Assembly (NCBI GenBank): GCA_964413935.1
Contig: CAYPTY010000006.1
Coordinates: 1-64,000 of the forward strand
DNA from: CAYPTY01 sp964413935
Lineage (GTDB): Bacteria > Bacteroidota > Rhodothermia > Balneolales > Balneolaceae
Reading direction: 5' to 3'
DNA: 64,000 bases
Part shown: in pieces, positions 35,303-42,767 of the stretch
Layout of the letters: every line of letters begins with the position of its first letter
Position numbering within the stretch: position 1 is the stretch's first letter
Notes under the pieces: model-generated
The model's input: the letters and a program-made list of their open reading frames with translations, nothing else
The model's database searches: none
What the model was told of the DNA's origin: nothing
Made by a program: the position numbers and the translations under genes

Positions 35303-36558
35303 GATTCTTTTTTGCCCTTATTCTTTGTCTGACCATGTTTGAGGCCAGAGCCCAGCAGCAGGTGTTAATCCCGATGGATGCCTCACAAACCAATCACCTC
35401 AAGGCTTATGGCATCATATTCAATCATCTGAATGATGGACAGCCATCCAAATGGTTGCTGAATTACCGGGGAGGTAGTTTTATAACTTCCACCAACAATG
35501 ATCTGGTGCGAACGGCCCGGCTCAAAAATGTAACGGTTGAACTTATATCCACCGCTCAGGCCAATCAGATTATGCAGGAAGTGGAATCACCGGCAGCCAA
35601 TACAGCCGTAGTAAACCTAGAAAAAGCTCCGAAAATTGCGGTCTACACCCCGAAGCAGAATCTCCCCTGGGATGACGCGGTAACGCTGGCACTTACGTAT
35701 GCTGAGGTGCCTTACGATAAAATCTGGGATGTTGAGGTTCTGGAGGGCAAACTAAATGAGTATGACTGGCTTCATCTTCACCATGAAGATTTTACAGGGC
35801 AGTATGGGAAATTCTGGTCATCTTCCCGAAATGCTCCCTGGTACATCACGCAGGTTCGGCAAATGGAAGCTATGGCATCCCAACTAGGGTTCGATAAAGT
35901 AAGCGATCAGAAAAAGGCTGTGGCCAGAACCATCAAAGAATATGTAGCCAACGGCGGATTCTTGTTTGCGATGTGTTCCGGCACCGATACCTTTGACATC
36001 GCTCTTTCAGCGGAAAATGTGGACATCGCTCCAAAAGAATTTGATGGTGATCCGGCCGACCCGGATGCACAGCAGCGCCTGGATTATTCCAAAACCTTTG
36101 CCTTCGAAAACTACAGCGTCTCGCTCAACCCCTTTGAATATGAGCATGCCGATATTGATGTTCCCTATCAGGGAAATCAGGTGGATCAAAAACTGGACTT
36201 TTTTACGCTCTTTGAATTTTCAGCCAAATGGGATCCGGTTCCAACCATGCTTACCCAGAATCACGTGAGCAGTGTCAAAGGCTTTTACGGGCAGACAACC
36301 GCATTCCGGAAGGAAAAAGTGAAATCATCGGTCGTTGTACTGGCTGAGTCTCCGGGCCGGGATATGGTAAAGTATGTGCATGGTAACTACGGTACGGGTA
36401 CCTTCACTTTCTATGCCGGGCATGATCCTGAAGATTACCAGCATCGGGTAAACGATCCACCCACAGACCTGGCGCTCCACCCTACCAGCCCGGGTTATCG
36501 CCTTATTCTCAACAACATCCTCTTCCCTGCCGCCAAAAAGAAAAAGCGGAAAACCTAG
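35299..36558 (+). CDS. Secreted GATase1-like protein, often annotated 'asparagine synthetase B'
   Basis: A 419-residue protein with a signal peptide ending near EARAQQ. It lacks the N-terminal Cys glutaminase and ATP-binding domains of real AsnB. After a region with the WLHLHHEDFTGQYGKF signature, a nucleophile-elbow-like motif AMCSGTDTFD places Cys226 in the context of class I glutamine amidotransferase or ThuA-like folds. The C-terminal YHGNYGTGTFTFYAGHDPE-like segment contains histidines suitable for a catalytic partner. The C-terminus is very basic (AKKKKRKT). The role is unknown. It is coupled to the TPR gene by an ATGA overlap. Confidence 0.75.
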   Translation: MRFFFALILCLTMFEARAQQQVLIPMDASQTNHLKAYGIIFNHLNDGQPSKWLLNYRGGSFITSTNNDLVRTARLKNVTVELISTAQANQIMQEVESPAANTAVVNLEKAPKIAVYTPKQNLPWDDAVTLALTYAEVPYDKIWDVEVLEGKLNEYDWLHLHHEDFTGQYGKFWSSSRNAPWYITQVRQMEAMASQLGFDKVSDQKKAVARTIKEYVANGGFLFAMCSGTDTFDIALSAENVDIAPKEFDGDPADPDAQQRLDYSKTFAFENYSVSLNPFEYEHADIDVPYQGNQVDQKLDFFTLFEFSAKWDPVPTMLTQNHVSSVKGFYGQTTAFRKEKVKSSVVVLAESPGRDMVKYVHGNYGTGTFTFYAGHDPEDYQHRVNDPPTDLALHPTSPGYRLILNNILFPAAKKKKRKT

Positions 36559-36628
36559 GAATTTGAAATTCAGTAATTTGAAATTTGTAATTGGCTAATT
36601 TCACACTCCAAATTTCAAACTTCCAATT
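36559..36628. repeat. AT-rich heptad repeat array with inverted halves
   Basis: Starts at the base after the TAG of the upstream gene. Units of about 7 nt follow: GAATTTG, AAATTCA, GTAATTT, GAAATTT, GTAATTG, GCTAATT, then the opposite-sense set TCACACT, CCAAATT, TCAAACT, TCCAATT. The two halves can pair into an imperfect hairpin. The 12-mer AATTTGAAATTT also occurs in repeat element copy 2 read on its minus strand, linking the two. Confidence 0.65.
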
Positions 36629-36644
36629 ATTAAAGAATTAACGA

Positions 36645-37412
36645 ATGAACCCATCCAGAGAGTTTGAGGATCTTGTTGAACTGGTTGCTATCCTCAGGAA
36701 GGAATGCCCGTGGGATGCCAAACAAACCCATCATAGCATCAAGGATAACCTGATCGAAGAAGCCTACGAAGCCATTGAGGCTATTGATGAAGGTGACTTT
36801 GACGAGTTTAAGAAGGAACTGGGCGATTTACTCTTGCATGTTCTATTCCACAGTAAAATTGCATCAGAAGATCAGCACTTTGAAATCGGGGATGTGATCT
36901 ACCAGCTCATGGAGAAGTTGATCAGGCGTCATCCGCATGTTTTCGGGGAGGCCGTGGTACAGGGCGATGGAGAGGTGGCACAAAACTGGGAGGAAATCAA
37001 ACTAAAAGAAGGCAAGAAATCGACTCTGGACGGCCTTCCGCATCACCTTCCTGCCCTAATCCGGGCGCAACGTATGCAGGAAAAAGCCGCGAATGTTGGT
37101 TTTGACTGGCCCGACTGGCATCAGGCCTGGGAGAAAATTGATGAAGAATATCAGGAATTCAGGGAAGTACTGGAGAAAGGCGACCGGCAGGAAGCACAAA
37201 AAGAATTCGGGGACATGCTCTTCTCACTGGTGAATGTGTCCAGGTATTTTGAGCTGAATGCTGAAGATGCACTGAGGCAGACCAATCGTAAATTTGAACA
37301 GCGGTTTCGCTACATCGAAGAAAAGCTAAAAGCACGTGAAAAATCTCTCAAAGAATCCACACTGGAAGAAATGGACCAGCTCTGGGAAGAAGCCAAAAAG
37401 CTGGAAGACTGA
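36645..37412 (+). CDS. mazG: Nucleoside triphosphate pyrophosphohydrolase MazG
   Basis: Hydrolyses canonical and aberrant (d)NTPs to monophosphates; in E. coli it also lowers (p)ppGpp. The 255-residue length fits two tandem MazG domains. The first has KECPWDAKQTHHSIKDNL, EEAYEAIEAI and ELGDLLLHVLFHSKIA (the ExxE12-28ExxD metal site). The second has EKIDEEYQEFREVL and EFGDMLFSLVNVSRYF. It follows the heptad repeat by 16 nt and likely belongs to the maf-led operon, pairing two nucleotide-sanitising enzymes. Confidence 0.95.
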   Translation: MNPSREFEDLVELVAILRKECPWDAKQTHHSIKDNLIEEAYEAIEAIDEGDFDEFKKELGDLLLHVLFHSKIASEDQHFEIGDVIYQLMEKLIRRHPHVFGEAVVQGDGEVAQNWEEIKLKEGKKSTLDGLPHHLPALIRAQRMQEKAANVGFDWPDWHQAWEKIDEEYQEFREVLEKGDRQEAQKEFGDMLFSLVNVSRYFELNAEDALRQTNRKFEQRFRYIEEKLKAREKSLKESTLEEMDQLWEEAKKLED

Positions 37413-37609
37413 ATTATTGGGTTGCCTGAATGTTCAGGGCTTCTCCAAAATTCGAATTCAAATTTGATCCCGAATTCTGTACATTTCAAATCCTGCAAAC
37501 TACCGGAAGTTAAGCGTTCCAGTTCATGATTTTGCAGTCTCAGGCTATCTGAATATACGGTAATCCCGTTTTCCATTATTAATCACAATTCTTTTAACAG
37601 GGAGAATTT

Positions 37610-38770
37610 ATGTCAACAGATTTGCATACCGGCTTTGATGAGCAGCAATACCCTCATATTAACCGAGGACTTGACGGTATCGTCGCTTTTTCGACCACTA
37701 AGAGTTCCATTGACGGACAAAAAGGTGAACTTATTTATGGTGGGTACAACATTGATATCCTTGCTGAAAACAGTACGTTTGAAGAGGTTTGTTTCCTTCT
37801 GTGGAATGACCGGCTTCCAACCAAAGATGAACTCACTGACCTTCAGCAGAAGCTGGAATCACGAAGAGACCTCCCAAAGGTTGTTGTGGATTACCTTCAC
37901 AATGTAAATAAGAAATCCAATCCGATGGCGGTTTTGCGCTCAGCGGTTTCCATGCTTTCAGAAACAGATATCGAGCTTCCGGATGACTCCTATTATGAAA
38001 AAGCCATTAACATTACGGCAAAGATCCCGACCATCATTGCGGCATTTTCCAGAATCCGTAATGGCAATGAAATGGTAGAGCCCCTGCGTGAGGGCAGTAC
38101 CGCTTTTAACTTCCTTTACATGCTGAACGGTGAAAAGCCGGGAGCCCAGGCAGAACGCACCCTTGATCTCTGTCTAGTGCTGCATGCAGAACACGGTATG
38201 AATGCCTCAACATTTACCTGCCGTACCGTTTGTGCAACCATTTCAGATATTTATTCTGCCGTTACCGGTGCTATCGGATCTCTTAAAGGCCCGCTTCATG
38301 GAGGGGCCAACACAGCTGTGATGAACACACTCATGGAACTCAAGGCTCAGGGCGACAAAGCGGATGCCGTTGCCTTCACCAAAGAGAAGCTTGCTAACAA
38401 AGAAAAAATCATGGGATTCGGCCACCGGGTTTATCGCACCTTTGACCCGCGTGCTTACCATCTTCAGAAAATGGCAGAAGCCCTTAGTGAAGAAACCGGA
38501 GAGCAACAGCTCTACAAGTGGTCCATGGACATGCTGAATACCATGAAAGAAGAGAAGAACATCGATCCGAATGTGGATTTCTTCTCAGCAACTGTTTATT
38601 ACTCCATGGGAATTAAGCCTGATCTTTATACCTGTATTTTTGCAATGAGCCGGGTTTCAGGCTGGACCGGACATTATATAGAACAAGCTGCCAACAACCG
38701 GCTCATTCGTCCGAGAGCCTTGTATGTTGGCGAGAAAAACCTGGATTGGGTGCCCATCGAGGATCGTTAA
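37610..38770 (+). CDS. gltA: Citrate synthase
   Basis: Condenses acetyl-CoA with oxaloacetate at the entry of the TCA cycle. The 386 residues contain GLDGIVAFSTTKSSIDGQKG at the N-terminus, the PLHGGANTAVM loop with catalytic His, the GFGHRVYRTFDPRA loop with the second His and Arg, and the C-terminal VSGWTGHYIEQ. The compact length fits the citrate/2-methylcitrate synthase type I-like group, so methylcitrate activity cannot be excluded. A GGGAGAATTT site lies just before the ATG. A 197-nt gap with only weakly AT-rich heptad-like sequence precedes it, and a strong terminator follows. Confidence 0.92.
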   Translation: MSTDLHTGFDEQQYPHINRGLDGIVAFSTTKSSIDGQKGELIYGGYNIDILAENSTFEEVCFLLWNDRLPTKDELTDLQQKLESRRDLPKVVVDYLHNVNKKSNPMAVLRSAVSMLSETDIELPDDSYYEKAINITAKIPTIIAAFSRIRNGNEMVEPLREGSTAFNFLYMLNGEKPGAQAERTLDLCLVLHAEHGMNASTFTCRTVCATISDIYSAVTGAIGSLKGPLHGGANTAVMNTLMELKAQGDKADAVAFTKEKLANKEKIMGFGHRVYRTFDPRAYHLQKMAEALSEETGEQQLYKWSMDMLNTMKEEKNIDPNVDFFSATVYYSMGIKPDLYTCIFAMSRVSGWTGHYIEQAANNRLIRPRALYVGEKNLDWVPIEDR

Positions 38771-38791
38771 TCCATCGTTTTACTATATTGA

Positions 38792-38818
38792 AAGCCACCT
38801 CAACAGGTGGCTTTTTTA
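38792..38818 (+). terminator. Terminator after citrate synthase
   Basis: 9-bp stem AAGCCACCT / AGGTGGCTT with a CAAC loop and a T run, 21 nt after the stop codon. Confidence 0.93.
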
Positions 38819-38832
38819 TTTATTCCTGTTTT

Positions 38833-40188
38833 ATGAACATATCTATTCGATCCTTCCTGTTTATTCTTTTCAGCATGGCTGCCAGTAATTCGGTTGCCCA
38901 GCTGTCTGACCATCCCCACTTTATTTCTTCATTGTCTGACTCTGCTGCAGTGAATCCCAATGAGGTCTCCATCGCTATAAATCCTGCAAACAAAGACAAT
39001 ATTGTTGCCGTGAGCATGCAATACCTAAGAAGAAATAACCGGAGGCTGATCACCAATTTCGCATATTGGTCAGAAGATGGCGGACGCACTTTCAATACAG
39101 TAGCACATCCCAACCCGGATGCACGCACCCAGGGTGATGATGCAGTCACCTTTGACGGGGATGGAGTGGCTTATCACAGTTTTATCAGTTTCAGGGGCTT
39201 GAGACAGGCTTATCCCGAAAGTGCAGTGAATGGAATTTTAGTAAACCGCTCAGACAATGGCGGTAAAAGCTGGTCGGATGCTGCACCTGCCGTTGATCAT
39301 ATCAATACGGTGATGCCCTTTGAGGATAAATCATGGCTGGTCACCGATAACAGCCGGTCCTCCCATAGAGGCCATTTGTATGTGAGCTGGACCCGCTTCG
39401 ATGTGTATGGCTCCGCCTCCCCCCGCGATTCCACCCATATTTATTTTTCCCGCTCCACTGATGGCGGTAACCGCTTTTCTCAGCCCTTCCGGATTTCTGA
39501 CAAGGGTGGAAATGCCATTGATGATGGTAACACGGTTGAAGGCGCCGTACCTGCTGTTGGCAAAGAAGGCGAAGTATATGTTGTATGGTCCGGCCCGAGG
39601 GGCATTGAAATGGACAAATCGGTGGATGGAGGCCGTACTTTCGGAAAGGATCGTTTTGTTACGGAACATCCGGGTGGATGGGATATTGAAATCCAGGGCA
39701 TTGGTCGTGCCAACGGCATGCCTGTTACCGAAGTGGATCTTTCCGGGGGCGAATTCAGCGGATCTATTTATGTGAACTGGGTGGACAACCGCCATGGGGA
39801 TTATGATGTATTTTGCATCGCCTCCCGCAACGGTGGCGAAAGCTGGACAGATCCGGTTCGCGTAAACAATGACGCCATCGGCAACGGAAGAGATCAGTTT
39901 TTTACCTGGATGGGGGTAGATCCGGTAGACGGTTCGATTAACATAGCTTTTTATGACCGCCGTGAAAGCGAGGGTACCACAACTTCACTCACGCTTGCCC
40001 GCAGTATGGATGGCGGCAAAAGCTTTACCAACTATCGCATCAGGGAAGCGGCATTTGAAACTGACAGTGCTCCTTTCTTCGGAGATTACCTTGGTGTGGA
40101 TGCTTACGACGGGCGGGTAGCGGTTGCCTATCAATATTTCAGAGCAGATGGAAGTCTGGCCCTGAATGCTTCCATATTCGATTTTTAG
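38833..40188 (+). CDS. Secreted BNR/Asp-box repeat protein (sialidase-fold)
   Basis: A 451-residue exported protein with a signal peptide (RSFLFILFSMAASNSVAQ) and at least six Asp-box repeats of the SxDGGxxW/F type: SEDGGRTFN, SDNGGKSW, STDGGNRF, SVDGGRTFG, SRNGGESW and SMDGGKSF. This points to a six-bladed beta-propeller as in sialidases and BNR glycosidases. I did not identify the arginine triad or the FRIP motif that would support sialidase activity, so the catalytic function is open. The ATG at 38833 is preferred over 38746, which overlaps citrate synthase and lacks a signal peptide. It converges on the kinase gene with an 8-nt gap. Confidence 0.82.
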   Translation: MNISIRSFLFILFSMAASNSVAQLSDHPHFISSLSDSAAVNPNEVSIAINPANKDNIVAVSMQYLRRNNRRLITNFAYWSEDGGRTFNTVAHPNPDARTQGDDAVTFDGDGVAYHSFISFRGLRQAYPESAVNGILVNRSDNGGKSWSDAAPAVDHINTVMPFEDKSWLVTDNSRSSHRGHLYVSWTRFDVYGSASPRDSTHIYFSRSTDGGNRFSQPFRISDKGGNAIDDGNTVEGAVPAVGKEGEVYVVWSGPRGIEMDKSVDGGRTFGKDRFVTEHPGGWDIEIQGIGRANGMPVTEVDLSGGEFSGSIYVNWVDNRHGDYDVFCIASRNGGESWTDPVRVNNDAIGNGRDQFFTWMGVDPVDGSINIAFYDRRESEGTTTSLTLARSMDGGKSFTNYRIREAAFETDSAPFFGDYLGVDAYDGRVAVAYQYFRADGSLALNASIFDF

Positions 40189-40196
40189 TCACTTGC

Positions 40197-42719
40197 TTAC
40201 CGGGAAGCCCAGGTGCGTGCAGCTTCATTCGGGTCAAAAACAAGTTTAAACGCAGCCCCTTGTCCGTTGCTCTGCCAGGTTATCTCGCCATCCAGCTGAT
40301 CGGCCAGATTCAGGATCAGCGTAAAGCCCAGCGATCCCTCCTGTACCGGATCAAAATTTTCCGGCAGGCCTTTTCCGTTATCCGAGATTTCAAAAGTCAG
40401 GGTTGGGCCATCCTGTTTAAGGTTCACTTCAAGCAATCCTTTCTCCTGCCCATCGAATGCATGTTTAAAGGAATTGGAAATGAGTTCATTGGCGAGAATA
40501 GCGAAAGGCACAGCCTGATTTACATTGAGAGAAGATGAATCCAGATTAAAAACAAGTTCGATGGAACGGTCTGGATGTTCATAAGCCTGGGCAATATTGG
40601 TAGTGAGCTCCTGCAGATATTTACCCGCGTCAACCTGGGTGAACAATTCAGACTGGTATAGTTTTTCATGGATCATGGCAATGGATTTAATCCTTGCCTG
40701 CGACTCCTTCAGAATAACCGAGAGTTGATCATCATCCACGCGTATACCCTGCAGCTCAAGTAACCCTGAAACCACAGCCAGATTATTTTTAACCCGATGG
40801 TGTATCTCTTTGATGAGCACTTCCTTCTCATCAATAGAATCTTCAAGCTGTTTCTGATAATCTTTGAGATAGGTGATGTCGGTTGCGTTGGCACCTATGC
40901 TGATCACAACACCTTCAGAATTGAAATTAGGGTAAGCGGTCACCGAAACTACCCGTATAGATCCATCTTTATGCAATGCCTTAATTTCAAGATCAATGTC
41001 CTTTTTGCCTTTCATCACCTGGCTTAATGATCTTTTGGCTGTTTCCAGGTCATCCGGAGCTACCAGTTCCATCATATTCATTCCGATGAGCTCACCTGCA
41101 TTATAACCCAGTACCCGTCTGGCAGCAGAATTTGAGAAGGTGATAAACCCATCCGGTGTAAGTTTGCAGATGAGAGAACTGGTTGCCTCTACCAGCGTAC
41201 GGTATTCTTTTTCACTCTCGATCAGGGCCATTTCCGCTTTCACCTTATCGGTAACATCCACAATCTGAATGAGGTCGCGCATACCCTCTTCGGATTCCAG
41301 TATTCTGGATTGTATATCAACGTATATGATGTCTCCATTTTTGGTTTGATGGCGGACATTGCTAATGTTGAAGATTTTTTTATCCTGATTGTGTTTATCT
41401 GTGATGGTCTTGATGAACAGTTCCACATCTTCCTCAGGCCTGAGGTCCATTGGAGTCAGCTTCAGGAATTCATCCTTGCTGTAGCCATATTTTTCTATGG
41501 CTGCCTCGTTCACACCAATTATCGTTTGCGAACCTTCACCCAGAACCAGGATAGGGTTGGGGCTTTTTTCGAAGAGTTCCTCATAGGAATCTTTCAGGTT
41601 TTCAAGTTCAAGCTCTCTTTTCTTCTGCTCTGTAATATCCTGAAATGTGCCGGTAAGCTTAACAACCCGGCTTCCGATGATAATCGGCTGGCAGGTTACC
41701 TGCACCCATTTTGGAATTCCGTCCGCAGAAATAAAGCGGACCGTTTTATCCATGCTCCTACCGCGTTCCAGTGCATCCTCCAGTCCGGAAACAATCATTT
41801 CCCGGTCTCCCTCAGGATATGCACTGAGTGCATTTTCCACATTTACGTTAAAATCAGTGCCTACACCGTAAATGGAGTATATTTCTTTGGTCCAGCGAAC
41901 CCGGTCCTTGATGATATCCAGTTCCCATCCACCAATTTTATTGGTGTTACCGGTGCGTTCCAGTAGCGTTCGGTATTCCACCATTTCCGCAATATCAAGC
42001 GTACTGATAATCATGAACTCTTCGTCTTCAAAACTGAGGAATTTTGTGTTCACCATGACATCCATTGGCGAGCCATCCTTCCGCATGTAGCGACGTTCAA
42101 CTGAAACGGGCTTTCGTTCTTTCAAAGCCTGGGAAAAAAGGGCCATTTCCTGTTCCATCAATTCTTCCGGAACAACAATCATTACATTCTGCCCTTCGAT
42201 TTCCTCTTTGGTATAACCACTGATGCGGCAGTATTCATCATTCACCCTGATGATGGTTCCATCCAGCTTAGTTAATTTGAGCCCTACATTCGCGTTTTCA
42301 AAGATGGAATTAAAAAGGCGGTCGATGCGATGTTTTTCAGCTCTTTCTCTTCGCATCGTTAATTCGCGTTCTACAATCACCAGCAAGCGTTGAAGGTGAT
42401 GTTTCAGGACATAATCAGCAGCACCTTTCTGAACAAGCTCCACGGCCTGTTCATCATCGATGGATCCGGACACTATGATAATTGGTGTTTCGATGCCTGA
42501 GTCCTGTGCCACTTTCATGGCCTGTATGCAGGTTCCATCCTTCAGATTGTAATCGCTGATGATGAAGTCGTAGCGCCCTGCTTTCAGTAACTGCTGATAT
42601 TCACTTAGGGTATCGGTGTATTTGCACTCCACTTCATATCCTCTGCTTTTGAGCAGAGACAAGATGGCCTGCCTGTCAACAGGACTATCTTCCAGAATGA
42701 GTAGTTTAAGTACCTCCAT
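40197..42719 (-). CDS. Hybrid sensor kinase: REC, four PAS domains, HisKA_2, HATPase
   Basis: An 840-residue cytoplasmic kinase without transmembrane helices. Residues 1-125 are a receiver domain with phosphoacceptor Asp56 (DFIISDYNLKDG). Four PAS domains follow (roughly 135-255, 258-372, 375-495, 500-622). A HisKA_2-type phosphoacceptor helix, EVLIKEIHHRVKNNLAVVSG, carries the expected His. A HATPase domain closes it (NELISNSFKHAF and DNGKGLPENF). HisKA_2/HWE kinases often act in stress or light responses through separate response regulators. No response regulator or effector gene lies beside it, so its output is unknown. Confidence 0.93.
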   Translation of the reverse strand: MEVLKLLILEDSPVDRQAILSLLKSRGYEVECKYTDTLSEYQQLLKAGRYDFIISDYNLKDGTCIQAMKVAQDSGIETPIIIVSGSIDDEQAVELVQKGAADYVLKHHLQRLLVIVERELTMRRERAEKHRIDRLFNSIFENANVGLKLTKLDGTIIRVNDEYCRISGYTKEEIEGQNVMIVVPEELMEQEMALFSQALKERKPVSVERRYMRKDGSPMDVMVNTKFLSFEDEEFMIISTLDIAEMVEYRTLLERTGNTNKIGGWELDIIKDRVRWTKEIYSIYGVGTDFNVNVENALSAYPEGDREMIVSGLEDALERGRSMDKTVRFISADGIPKWVQVTCQPIIIGSRVVKLTGTFQDITEQKKRELELENLKDSYEELFEKSPNPILVLGEGSQTIIGVNEAAIEKYGYSKDEFLKLTPMDLRPEEDVELFIKTITDKHNQDKKIFNISNVRHQTKNGDIIYVDIQSRILESEEGMRDLIQIVDVTDKVKAEMALIESEKEYRTLVEATSSLICKLTPDGFITFSNSAARRVLGYNAGELIGMNMMELVAPDDLETAKRSLSQVMKGKKDIDLEIKALHKDGSIRVVSVTAYPNFNSEGVVISIGANATDITYLKDYQKQLEDSIDEKEVLIKEIHHRVKNNLAVVSGLLELQGIRVDDDQLSVILKESQARIKSIAMIHEKLYQSELFTQVDAGKYLQELTTNIAQAYEHPDRSIELVFNLDSSSLNVNQAVPFAILANELISNSFKHAFDGQEKGLLEVNLKQDGPTLTFEISDNGKGLPENFDPVQEGSLGFTLILNLADQLDGEITWQSNGQGAAFKLVFDPNEAARTWASR

Positions 42720-42767
42720 ACCCTTTAAGGTAATATGAATCGAATCAGGTCTTTTATACCTGCTTAA

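Noticed and set aside
38746..38832. Upstream start for the BNR-repeat protein
   Set aside because: It would overlap citrate synthase and span its terminator. The ATG at 38833 begins a clean signal peptide.
38833..40188. Sialidase activity for the BNR-repeat protein
   Set aside because: Asp-box repeats are clear, but I did not find the arginine triad or FRIP motif needed to support catalysis.
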